64,000 nt of DNA from QHCA01 sp003244095 (GTDB lineage Bacteria > Actinomycetota > Actinomycetes > Mycobacteriales > QHCA01). Numbering within the stretch: the stretch's first letter is position 1; every line of letters starts with the position of its first letter. This document shows, in pieces, positions 46,246 to 53,874 of the stretch. The stretch lies in the NCBI GenBank assembly GCA_038329965.1, contig JBBQNN010000002.1, positions 56,156 through 120,155 on the forward strand, given 5' to 3'. Both the position numbers and the translations under genes were made by a program. Below the pieces are notes generated by a model. It searched no databases and was not told where the DNA came from. It saw nothing but the letters and a program-made list of their open reading frames with translations.

Positions 46246-47604
46246 CTAGTGCCTGCCGCCCAGTGCCGCGGTGGCGCCCCGTTCGACGGCCCCGTCGTAC
46301 TCCGTCGTCGGAGCCTTCTCGGTCCGTCGCGGCATCAGCAGCAGGGCGAGGAACGCCACGATGCAGCAGCCCACGATGTAGGCGCTGATCCAGGTGCTGG
46401 AGCCCGTGTGTTCCAGGATCGCCGCGGCGATCAGAGGTGCCGGTCCGCCGGCGATGACCGAGGCCAACTGGTAGCCGATGCCGGCACCGCTGTAGCGCAG
46501 GTTGGTGCCGAAGCTCTCGGCGATCAGCGCCGCCTGGGGCCCGTACTGGACGTCGTGCACGATCAGGGACACGACGATGGCGAGCAGGACGAATCCCGAC
46601 GACTTGGTGTTGAGCAGGCCGAAGTACGGGAAGGCGAACAGTGCGGTGCCGACGATGCCGATGCCGTACGTCAACCGTCGGCCGATCCGGTCGGAGAGGT
46701 GACCGAACAGCGGGACGGTGATCAGCCCGACTGCGGCGGCGACGAGCGTGTAGTTGAGCAGGTCGCCGCGAGCCAGGCCCAGCTTCTTCGTGCCGTACGT
46801 CAGGACGAAGGTGATGAACAGGTAGAACGGCGCCTGCTCCGACAGGCGGACGAAGGCCGAGGTGAGGATCTCGCGCGGCTGGGTCTTGATGACCTCCCAC
46901 ACCGGCTGCCGGAGCACCGCCTGCCGCTCCTTGACCTCGGCGAAGGCCGGGCTCTCCACGACGCGCAGCCGGACGTACAGGCCGATGCCCACCAGCACGA
47001 TGCTGGCCAGGAACGGCACCCGCCAGCCCCAGGTGTCGAAGCTGTCGCCGGCGACCTTCTCCATCAGCTTCACCATCCCGGTCGAGAGCAGCAGCCCGAG
47101 CGGGACGCCGAGTTGGGGAAAGCTGGCCATCAGGCCGCGGCGGCGCTGCGAGCCCCACTCCATGGACAGCAGCACCGAGCCGCCCCACTCGCCCCCCACG
47201 CCGATGCCCTGGGCGATCCTCAGCAGTACCAGGATCACTGGTGCGGCCACGCCGATCGAGGTGCGGCCCGGCAGCAGGCCCATCAGGAACGTCGCGGACC
47301 CCATCAGCATCAGCGTGGTGACGAGGGTGCCCTTGCGGCCGACCCGGTCACCCCAGTGACCGAAGACGGCGGCACCGATCGGGCGGGCGGCGAAGCCCAC
47401 GAACTGCGTCGCGAAGGCGGCCAGGATGCCGGAGTACGGCGAGCTGCCGGGGAAGAACACGTGGGGGAAGACCAGGGCGGCCATCGTGCCGTAGAGGAAG
47501 AAGTCGTACCACTCGATCGTCGTGCCCACGGTGCTGGCGAGCACGGCACGGCGCCGGTGGCCGCCGACGAGAGAGTCTGCCGCAGGTGGGGTCGTTGCCG
47601 TCAT
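46246..47604 (-). CDS. MHS-family (metabolite:H+ symporter) MFS transporter
   Basis: A 452-residue, 12-helix symporter. TM1 reads VGTTIEWYDFFLYGTMAALVF, the MHS hallmark, and motif A is GHWGDRVGRKGTLV, with a second copy GHLSDRIGRR in the C-terminal half. GVGGEWGGSVLLSMEW is another MHS block. Members import carboxylates, betaines or aromatic acids; the substrate is unknown. ATG 47604 has a strong AGGAGGTG 5-8 nt upstream. Two dispersed repeats lie just upstream of the gene. Confidence 0.9.
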   Translation of the reverse strand: MTATTPPAADSLVGGHRRRAVLASTVGTTIEWYDFFLYGTMAALVFPHVFFPGSSPYSGILAAFATQFVGFAARPIGAAVFGHWGDRVGRKGTLVTTLMLMGSATFLMGLLPGRTSIGVAAPVILVLLRIAQGIGVGGEWGGSVLLSMEWGSQRRRGLMASFPQLGVPLGLLLSTGMVKLMEKVAGDSFDTWGWRVPFLASIVLVGIGLYVRLRVVESPAFAEVKERQAVLRQPVWEVIKTQPREILTSAFVRLSEQAPFYLFITFVLTYGTKKLGLARGDLLNYTLVAAAVGLITVPLFGHLSDRIGRRLTYGIGIVGTALFAFPYFGLLNTKSSGFVLLAIVVSLIVHDVQYGPQAALIAESFGTNLRYSGAGIGYQLASVIAGGPAPLIAAAILEHTGSSTWISAYIVGCCIVAFLALLLMPRRTEKAPTTEYDGAVERGATAALGGRH

Positions 47605-47671
47605 GGGGCACCTCCTGCCCTGGCAGATCCCCGAGGGGGTCGCAGGGCAAACCCCGGGCGGCACCCGGTGA

Positions 47672-47715
47672 GTCGAGTGAGCATCGAGCGGAGCGAGGAG
47701 CGGAGCGAGATGGCA
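47672..47715 (+). repeat. Dispersed SIERSE repeat, long form (copy 3)
   Basis: A 44-bp copy: head GTCGAGTGAGCATC, two identical units GAGCGGAGCGAG, tail ATGGCA. Relative to the flanking minus-strand genes it is reversed, in the leader region of the MHS transporter. Confidence 0.9.
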
Positions 47716-47719
47716 ATCA

Positions 47720-47751
47720 GTCGAGTGAGCATCGAGCGGAGCGAGATGGCA
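47720..47751 (+). repeat. Dispersed SIERSE repeat, short form (copy 4)
   Basis: A 32-bp copy 4 bp after the preceding one: the same head, one unit GAGCGGAGCGAG and tail ATGGCA. The pair shows the two length classes side by side. Confidence 0.9.
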
Positions 47752-47764
47752 CATCAGCGCCCCG

Positions 47765-48676
47765 TCAATGTCGTGGTGCGAAGTCCTCGAGCAACTGCTG
47801 CGCGCGATCCATCGACTCGGCCGGGTCGACGTCCGGCCCGACGATGTCGGGGTTGTAGTTGCCGTCGAGGAACACCTCGGTGACCCCCTGGGCCTCGATC
47901 GTCGCGAGGTCGTGCCGGATCTGCTCGACGTTGCCCTGCAACGGCTTGCGGTCCTGGGACGCATCCCCGCGGAGCCGAACAACGCCGCGCACCACGAAGC
48001 GCAGCGCATCGGGGTCGCGGCCGGCATCGGCGGCCTCCGACCTGACCACGTCGATCGACTTGCCGATCGACGTGAGGTCGGCGCGGCTGCTGCTGATCCA
48101 GCCGTCGGCGACCCGCCCGGCACGGCGCAGGGCGCGCTCGGCGGCCCCGCCGAGCAGCAAGGGGGGGTGGGGGCTCTGCGCGGGCTTGGGGTCGACCCGG
48201 CAGCGGGGGACGGTGTAGAACGTGCCGCTGAACTCCACCTCGGGCTGGGTCCAGATCGCCTTGAGGCAGGCCACGAACTCCTCGCCACGGGCGCCGCGCC
48301 GCGCGTAGGGAACGCTGGTGGCCTGGAACTCCTCGGGCGACCAGCCGAGCCCGAGCCCGACGTCCAGCCGGCCTCGGGAGACGATGTCGAGCGTGGTCAG
48401 GGCCTTGGCCAGGACGATCGGGGCGTAGAAGGGCAGGTTGACGACGGCCAGGCCGAGCCGGATGCGGTCCGTGACACCCGCGACATAGGCCAGTGCGGTC
48501 AGTGGGTCGTGCACCGCGTGGTAGACCGGCCCCCAATCGGTGTCGACCGGGTGCAGCAGCCGCTGGAACGTCCACAGCGAGGCGTAGCCCATCTCTTCGG
48601 CCTGCGTGGCGATCCGGCGCATGTTGGCCGGTGTCGCCCACGCCCCGGAGACGGGCAGCCCGACGCCCAGGTCCAC
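47765..48676 (-). CDS. LLM-class F420-dependent oxidoreductase
   Basis: A 303-residue luciferase-like barrel protein. Typical blocks are GLPVSGAWATPANMRRIATQAEEMGYASLW (in parts), LGLAVVNLPFYAPIVLAKALTTLD and GRLDVGLGLGWSPEEF. Substrate unknown. Its GTG start shares one base with the TAG stop of the VOC gene (TAGTG), so the two are translated together and may act on the same compound. It is only distantly like the LLM gene at 39751. Confidence 0.85.
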   Translation of the reverse strand: MDLGVGLPVSGAWATPANMRRIATQAEEMGYASLWTFQRLLHPVDTDWGPVYHAVHDPLTALAYVAGVTDRIRLGLAVVNLPFYAPIVLAKALTTLDIVSRGRLDVGLGLGWSPEEFQATSVPYARRGARGEEFVACLKAIWTQPEVEFSGTFYTVPRCRVDPKPAQSPHPPLLLGGAAERALRRAGRVADGWISSSRADLTSIGKSIDVVRSEAADAGRDPDALRFVVRGVVRLRGDASQDRKPLQGNVEQIRHDLATIEAQGVTEVFLDGNYNPDIVGPDVDPAESMDRAQQLLEDFAPRH

Positions 48677-49185
48677 TACGCGTCCAACCGGCGGCCGGCG
48701 AAGTACATCAGCGGGTCGCTGAGCAGCTCGATGCCGATGCCGTCAGGATCGCGGAGGTACATCGACTCCGCGAAACCGCGGTCCGGGCCGGCGTAGGGGA
48801 CCCCCTCGTCTTCCAGCCGCTTCTGCAACGCCTCCCACCGGTCCCGAGGAACCGAGATCGCGATGTGCTGGACCCCGCCGATCGCTTCGGTCCCGGGCTC
48901 CAGGCCGAGGCAGGGGAAGTCGAAGAACCCCAGCAGGGTGCTGTTGCCGACGTCGAAGAACAGGTGCGACGAGCCCGGATAATCGCGGTTTTCGACCAGC
49001 TCGACAAGCGGAAAGCCGAGCAGGTCCTGGTAGAACCCGATGGTCTGCTCGACGTCGGAACAGATCAGGGCGGCGTGGTGGATGCCCCGGCCGTTGGTCA
49101 CCGGCCGCTCGGCCGCTGGGCTGAGGTACCTCGATGCCAGCTCCGCCCGGCGGGCTGCCGACGCTGTCGTGTCCCGTGTCGCCAT
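48676..49185 (-). CDS. VOC-family (glyoxalase/dioxygenase fold) protein
   Basis: A 169-residue protein with paired beta-alpha-beta-beta-beta modules. The candidate metal ligands are His in GIHHAALICSD, His in VQHIAISVP and Glu in GIGIELLSDP. SDVEQTIGFYQDLLGFPLVEL is the classic first module. Function could be a dioxygenase, isomerase or lyase. ATG 49185 is supported by GGAGGTGG about 5 nt upstream; a 29-residue upstream extension is unlikely. Divergent from the O-methyltransferase. Confidence 0.85.
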   Translation of the reverse strand: MATRDTTASAARRAELASRYLSPAAERPVTNGRGIHHAALICSDVEQTIGFYQDLLGFPLVELVENRDYPGSSHLFFDVGNSTLLGFFDFPCLGLEPGTEAIGGVQHIAISVPRDRWEALQKRLEDEGVPYAGPDRGFAESMYLRDPDGIGIELLSDPLMYFAGRRLDA

Positions 49186-49248
49186 TGCGGCCACCTCCAC
49201 CGTCGCATCGTCACCGCGAGTGATCGACTCTACTGTGGCGCACCCGCG

Positions 49249-49270
49249 GCCGCCCGATACGTTGGGCGGC
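49249..49270 (+). promoter_or_regulatory. Hairpin abutting an O-methyltransferase start codon
   Basis: GCCGCCC (49249-49255), loop GATACGTT, and GGGCGGC (49264-49270) form a perfect 7-bp stem that ends at the base before ATG 49271. In RNA it would occlude the only ribosome binding site space; as DNA it could be an operator. Confidence 0.4.
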
Positions 49271-49933
49271 ATGAGTCGACAGTCGATGGGCCTTCCTGAC
49301 GACCTGCACTCCTACCTGCTGAGCGTGGGGGTCCGCGAGCCGGACGTGCTGCGGCGGCTGAGGGAGCACACCGCCGCCCTGCCGCAGCACGACATGCAGA
49401 TCGCCCCCGAGCAGGGCGCGTTCATGGGTCTGCTCGCGGAGCTGACCGGTGCCCGGCGGTGCCTGGAGCTGGGGACGTTCACCGGCTACAGCGCCTTGGC
49501 GGTGGCCCTCGCGCTGCCTCCGGACGGGCACATCCTGTGCTGCGACGTGAGTGCGGAGTGGACCTCCGTCGGGCGGTCCTACTGGGCCGAGGCCGGGGTG
49601 GCCGATCGCATCGAGCTACGGCTCGCGCCGGCGCTGGACACCCTCGACGCGTTGCTGGCCGACGGGGCACAGGACAGCTTCGACTACGCCTTCGTCGACG
49701 CGGACAAGGTCAACTACCCCGCCTACCACGAGCGGCTGATGCGCCTGGTCCGCCCGGGTGGGGTGATGCTGTGGGACAACGTCCTGTGGAGCGGCCGGGT
49801 GATCGACCCGCAGGCCGACGACTCGGACACTCGCGGCATTCGCGAGATCAACCGGATCCTGGCCGCCGACGAGCGGGTCAGCGTGGCGATGCTCCCGATC
49901 GCCGACGGCCTGACGATGGCCCGCAAACGCTGA
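49271..49933 (+). CDS. Class I cation-dependent O-methyltransferase
   Basis: A 220-residue SAM-dependent enzyme of the caffeoyl-CoA/catechol O-methyltransferase type. The SAM motif is CLELGTFTGYSALAVALAL, the metal-binding Asp is in DYAFVDADKVNYPAYHE, and LWDNVLWSGRV supplies the Asp-Asn pair. The acceptor is probably a catechol-like phenol, unknown here. ATG 49271 follows a hairpin. It converges on the DUF1116 gene. Confidence 0.9.
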   Translation: MSRQSMGLPDDLHSYLLSVGVREPDVLRRLREHTAALPQHDMQIAPEQGAFMGLLAELTGARRCLELGTFTGYSALAVALALPPDGHILCCDVSAEWTSVGRSYWAEAGVADRIELRLAPALDTLDALLADGAQDSFDYAFVDADKVNYPAYHERLMRLVRPGGVMLWDNVLWSGRVIDPQADDSDTRGIREINRILAADERVSVAMLPIADGLTMARKR

Positions 49934-49941
49934 CGGTGCAG

Positions 49942-49962
49942 GCGGCCAGGGGCGAAGGCCGC
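49942..49962. terminator. Inverted repeat between convergent genes
   Basis: GCGGCC and GGCCGC flank a 9-nt loop in the 34-bp gap between the O-methyltransferase and the DUF1116 gene. It is a plausible bidirectional terminator, without a T-run. Confidence 0.35.
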
Positions 49963-49967
49963 AAGGC

Positions 49968-51389
49968 TCAGGCGCCTGGCGTCGCCTCGGCGAGGGCGCT
50001 CAGCGCCGCGGTGAAGCACTCGGCGGGCGGGTTGACCAGGCCCGCGCCGACCTGGCCGGTGCCGGCCACCCTGCCGGCCATCCCGGTGTTGATCTGCGGC
50101 AGGATGCCGGTGCGGATCACTTTGGTGACGTCGATGCCCGTCGGCGTCCCCCGGAAGGACAGGATCGGGACCTGGTACGCGGGATGCTCGGCCAGGGTGA
50201 TCTCGTACATCAAGCCGGTCGCGTCGAGAGCATCCGATACTTCCCCGCCGACGAAGCGCACGATCGCCGGCGCGGCGGCCATCGCGAACCCGCCGATGCC
50301 GGCCGTCTCGGTGATCGCCGAGTCCCCGATGTCGGGGTTGGCGTCGGCCGGCCCGAACCCGCCCAGGAACAGCCCGTCGGGGACCTGTGCCGGGCCGGTG
50401 AACCACGCGTCGCCGGTGCCGGAGGTCTGGATGCCGAAATCCGTGCCGTTGCGGGCCATCGCCACCACCAGGGTCGAGCCGGGTACGTCCCGGCCGGCGT
50501 CGAGGGCGAGCTTGGCGGCCGGCATCCCGAGGTTGAGGAAGAAGTGGTCGTTGCCGGCGATGAAGCGGGCCGCCGCGGCGATGTCCGCGGGTGCCGCGCC
50601 GCTGTCGATCAGGTCGGGCAGGACCTCGCGCAGCCACAGCAGCGTGCCGGCCCGGTTGCGGTTGTGACCCTCGTCGCCCATCTGCAGCATCTGCGCGACG
50701 ATCGCGCCCAGGTCGACCGGCCCGTGCTTACGTACGGCGACCTGCAGCAGCGGTCCGAGCACGCCCGACATCCAGCGCAGCCGGTCGAGGACGTCGGGGC
50801 CGTACGCCCCGTAGCGCAACACCTTGCCCAACCCCTCGTTCAGCGAGCAGTACGCGCGCCGTGGATCGCCGTCACCTGCGGCGTCGGCCACCTCGAACAG
50901 CCACATCGAGGGACTGACCACGCCGGCCATCGGCCCGACGGTGCGGTGGGCGTGGCAGGGCTCCAAGGTGATGCCGGTGCCCGCCTCCAGCAGGGCCGTC
51001 GCCTCGTCCGGTGAGCCGGCCAGCCCCTCGAAGAGCACCGCCCCGATCAGCGCGCCGCGCAGGGGGCCGGACGCGCGGGCCCACTCGATCGGCGGTCCGG
51101 CGTGCAGGAACGTGCCCGGTGACAGGTCGAGCAGCTCCGCGGCCGGGCGTACGTCGACCAGGCTGGGGGAGACCGCGAGTACCCGATCGAGGGCGGTGTG
51201 GTTGGCGGCGCCCCGCCGGGGATCGGCCATGACGCGGGCCAGCGCTGCCTCGGTGCCGGCCGGCGGGGGCCGCCAGTCGACCCGCTCCACCGACACCGCC
51301 TGGGCGTCGAGCGCGTCGGCCAGCAGGTCGATCCCGGCGGCCGCGACGACCGGGTCGTGGGTGAGCAGGCCGTGCAGGGGACCGGTCAT
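49968..51389 (-). CDS. DUF1116 protein, AllG-like oxamate carbamoyltransferase subunit
   Basis: A 473-residue protein of the YlbE/AllG family. Strongly conserved-looking stretches are HAHRTVGPMAGVVSPSMWLFEV, QMGDEGHNRNRAGTLL and RNGTDFGIQTSGTGDAWFTGPA. In E. coli the equivalent trio AllF-AllG-AllH (FdrA-YlbE-YlbF) is needed for the phosphorolysis of oxalurate to oxamate and carbamoyl phosphate in anaerobic allantoin use. ATG 51389 overlaps the FdrA-like stop by 4 nt. No allantoin genes are nearby, so the substrate here may be a different carbamoyl compound. Confidence 0.85.
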   Translation of the reverse strand: MTGPLHGLLTHDPVVAAAGIDLLADALDAQAVSVERVDWRPPPAGTEAALARVMADPRRGAANHTALDRVLAVSPSLVDVRPAAELLDLSPGTFLHAGPPIEWARASGPLRGALIGAVLFEGLAGSPDEATALLEAGTGITLEPCHAHRTVGPMAGVVSPSMWLFEVADAAGDGDPRRAYCSLNEGLGKVLRYGAYGPDVLDRLRWMSGVLGPLLQVAVRKHGPVDLGAIVAQMLQMGDEGHNRNRAGTLLWLREVLPDLIDSGAAPADIAAAARFIAGNDHFFLNLGMPAAKLALDAGRDVPGSTLVVAMARNGTDFGIQTSGTGDAWFTGPAQVPDGLFLGGFGPADANPDIGDSAITETAGIGGFAMAAAPAIVRFVGGEVSDALDATGLMYEITLAEHPAYQVPILSFRGTPTGIDVTKVIRTGILPQINTGMAGRVAGTGQVGAGLVNPPAECFTAALSALAEATPGA

Positions 51390-52891
51390 CGCGGTCGTAC
51401 CAGAGCGGCGGCGTGCCGTGCCGCCTCGGCGTTGGAGCCGAACACGGCGGCACCGACAGCGGCCAGGGCACCCGCCTGCCGGTCGCGGCCCTGCGGGTCG
51501 CCCTCGGTGCCGCACAGGGACACCACGACGGCCAGGCCGCGTCCGTCGGCCGCCGCCGTGGCCCTGGCCCCCGCGATGGCCGGCGCCAGATCGCCGGCGG
51601 GGTCGGGCGCCGCGCCGTGGCCGAGCACCACGTCGAGCAGCACGACCGCCGTGGTGGGATCGCGCGCCTCGGCGAGCAGCCGTTCGGTGCGCAGGGACGG
51701 GTCGATCATCGGGTGGGGACGCCCGGCGGTCAGGGCGTCGTCACCGAAGTCGATCATGAGATGGCCCGGCGCGCGCATCGTGCCGTCGAGGGTCCAGTCC
51801 GGCTGTAGCGGGATGTTGGAGGCGATCGGCCCGAGCGCCGCCGTGGCGATGATCATGGCCTCGTCGCACAGCGTGCCCCCGCAGAACAGCCCGCGCAGGA
51901 AACCCGCCCGTGGCTCCTGCGGCTCTCGCGCCTCACGGGCCGGCCAGTGCGGCCACGTCGGCACCTCGACTCCGGCGGTACGCAGGGCCTCGGCGGCGGT
52001 GGCCGTGAGGTCGGGCCGGCCGCGCCCGAGCAGGCACATCACCACGGGCTTGCCCAGCTCGTCCGCGGCCGCCTGCACGCGGGCGGCGACCTCAGCCGCG
52101 GGTGGCTTGGACACGACGACGACCACCTCGGTGGCCGGGTCGGCGCTGAGTGCGGCGAGCGCCTGCAGCGTCGAGCGGGCCGCCACCTCGGTGGACAGGT
52201 CGCGGCCTCCCACGCCCAGGACGTGGCTGATGCCGACCCCGGCCGCGTCGAGCAGGCAGCAGAGCTGCTGCGCGCCGGTGCCCGAGGCGGCCACGATCCC
52301 GACCGGCCCGGGCCGCACCACATTGGCGAACCCCAGACCGGTGCCGGCCACTATCGCCGTACCGCAGTCCGGCCCCATGACGAGCAGATCGCGCCGGGCC
52401 GCCTCCTCCTTGAGCAGCACCTCCTGGGCCAGCGGCACGCCGTCACTGAACACCAGCACCGACAGGCCGGCCTCCAGGGCGTCCATCGCCTCGACGAAGG
52501 CATGCCGGCCGGGCACCGACACCAGGGCCAGCGTGGCGCCGCTTCGGGCGGCGGCCGAACCGATGGTGCGGGGCGGCCGCTCGCCGCCGCCACCCGACAC
52601 GCCACCGGCAGGTCCCGACTCCAGGGCGCCGGCCAGCGCCGCCAGCGCTGCGTCACGGGCCTCGTCGGCGCAACGGATCGCGACGAGCAGGTCGTTGGGG
52701 CCGGCCTCCTGCGGCGCCGCGAACCCCATGCCGGCGAGCAACTCGAGGTTGAGCTCGGTGGCCATTGCCACCAGGGCGGCACTCACCCCCGGGACCTGCT
52801 GAACGGTGCGGCTGGCCTGCATCAGGCTGACCGAGTCGTGGTAGGTACCCGTGCGGACCTCTACCACCTCGGCGGCAGCAAGCTCGGTCAC
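51386..52891 (-). CDS. fdrA: FdrA-like protein, AllF-like oxamate carbamoyltransferase subunit
   Basis: A 501-residue protein built like succinyl-CoA synthetase: a CoA-ligase-like half with MGPDCGTAIVAGTGLGFANVVRPGPVGIVAASGTGAQQ (in parts) and a second Rossmann half with GLFCGGTLCDEAMIIA and VVLLDVVLGHGAAPDP. EAARRDLLVMGPDCGT and GGRDLSTEV are typical. It is the presumed catalytic part of the carbamoyltransferase with the DUF1116 and DUF2877 partners. GTG 52891 overlaps DUF2877 by 4 nt. The first ~120 residues contain a Gly-rich insertion after LAGALES. Confidence 0.87.
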   Translation of the reverse strand: MTELAAAEVVEVRTGTYHDSVSLMQASRTVQQVPGVSAALVAMATELNLELLAGMGFAAPQEAGPNDLLVAIRCADEARDAALAALAGALESGPAGGVSGGGGERPPRTIGSAAARSGATLALVSVPGRHAFVEAMDALEAGLSVLVFSDGVPLAQEVLLKEEAARRDLLVMGPDCGTAIVAGTGLGFANVVRPGPVGIVAASGTGAQQLCCLLDAAGVGISHVLGVGGRDLSTEVAARSTLQALAALSADPATEVVVVVSKPPAAEVAARVQAAADELGKPVVMCLLGRGRPDLTATAAEALRTAGVEVPTWPHWPAREAREPQEPRAGFLRGLFCGGTLCDEAMIIATAALGPIASNIPLQPDWTLDGTMRAPGHLMIDFGDDALTAGRPHPMIDPSLRTERLLAEARDPTTAVVLLDVVLGHGAAPDPAGDLAPAIAGARATAAADGRGLAVVVSLCGTEGDPQGRDRQAGALAAVGAAVFGSNAEAARHAAALVRPR

Positions 52892-53736
52892 GGTCCGGTC
52901 GCGCCGGCCAGCAGCCCGTGGGCGATGTCCGAGCCGGAGGTTGAGCCTAAGGCCAGCAACCGGTCGAGGGCGGGTTCGAGGGCGCGGTGCCCGGCCAGGG
53001 CGGACAGCACCTCGACGACCTGGGGCGCGGCGTCGCCGGCGGCGGCGGCGGCGAGCAGGGTGGCCGACAGGGCGGTGGTGCGCCGCGGGACCTCCTCGGC
53101 GATCGCGGCCCACAGGAGGTCGGCGCAGTCGGGCCGGCCGAGGTGGCGCAGGGCGAGCAGCACGCCCGCCAGCACGTCGTCTCCGGCCGGGGTCAGACCC
53201 TCGCCCAGCCCGACCAGGGAGGCGGGGTGGGCGCCGACGTGCCGCCTGGCGCGCAGGGCGCCGCCCAGCCGGACCAGCCGGCCCGCGACGGGATCGGCCA
53301 GTGCCCGGCGCCGGGCGACGAGGATCCTGGCCAGCCGCGCCGCCCGGGCCGGCAGGTGTTCGGGCCGGACCAGGGCCGGCGGCCGCGGCGGCGTCCACCA
53401 CCTGCCCACGGTGACCTCCAGGCCCATCGTGGTCACCTTGCCGCCGCCTACCGTGGCCGGATCACCGGGGCGCACGCCGGCGAACGGCGAACTCGTGCTG
53501 GTCGCGGCCACGACCACGGAGATGGGCAGCCGCAGCCCGTCGTGGGCCACCACCGCGACCACACCCTTGCCGGTGTCCAGATACACCGCCGAGGGGAACG
53601 CCGCCCGCACCATCGCCGCACGGACCAGGCCGTCGATGCTGCCGCTCAGCCGGCGGCTGGCGGCCCCGCCGACGGTGACGGGACCGACAGGATCGGGGAT
53701 GGGGATCGACGAGGTCGGGATGTCGACTGCTGTCAC
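52888..53736 (-). CDS. DUF2877 protein, AllH-like oxamate carbamoyltransferase subunit
   Basis: A 282-residue member of the YlbF/AllH family. The signature LVGLGEGLTPAGDDVLAGVLLAL is in the second half, and VPRRTTALSATLLAAAAAGDAAP follows. It is the first gene of the three-gene minus-strand operon. GTG 53736 is fixed by AGGAGGTG about 7 nt upstream. The gene is divergent from a nucleobase permease over 138 bp containing two inverted repeats. Confidence 0.83.
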   Translation of the reverse strand: MTAVDIPTSSIPIPDPVGPVTVGGAASRRLSGSIDGLVRAAMVRAAFPSAVYLDTGKGVVAVVAHDGLRLPISVVVAATSTSSPFAGVRPGDPATVGGGKVTTMGLEVTVGRWWTPPRPPALVRPEHLPARAARLARILVARRRALADPVAGRLVRLGGALRARRHVGAHPASLVGLGEGLTPAGDDVLAGVLLALRHLGRPDCADLLWAAIAEEVPRRTTALSATLLAAAAAGDAAPQVVEVLSALAGHRALEPALDRLLALGSTSGSDIAHGLLAGATGP

Positions 53737-53773
53737 GCGTCGCGGCACCTCCTGCGGGTCTGTGCGCACGCTA

Positions 53774-53821
53774 ACGGTCGCAATACCGTGCTGGCTACTC
53801 GGCCGAATCCCTGTTACGGGA
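53774..53821. promoter_or_regulatory. Two inverted repeats in the divergent control region
   Basis: ACGGT-CGCAAT-ACCGT (53774-53789) and TCCC-TGTTAC-GGGA (53808-53821) are both perfect inverted repeats with 6-bp spacers, 19 bp apart, in the gap between the DUF2877 gene and the permease. They may be operators for a regulator not present in the window. Confidence 0.4.
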
Positions 53822-53874
53822 ACCGCGTCGGTGCCACACTCTCCCGGCGGTCGCCAATACAGGGAGGGTGGACG

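Noticed and set aside
45418..47883. An 821-codon plus-strand open frame
   Set aside because: It is antisense to the APH-like and MHS transporter genes, which have clear motifs and starts. Its residues are Arg/Gly/Gln/His/Asp-rich as in GC-rich shadow frames, and it includes the dispersed repeats.
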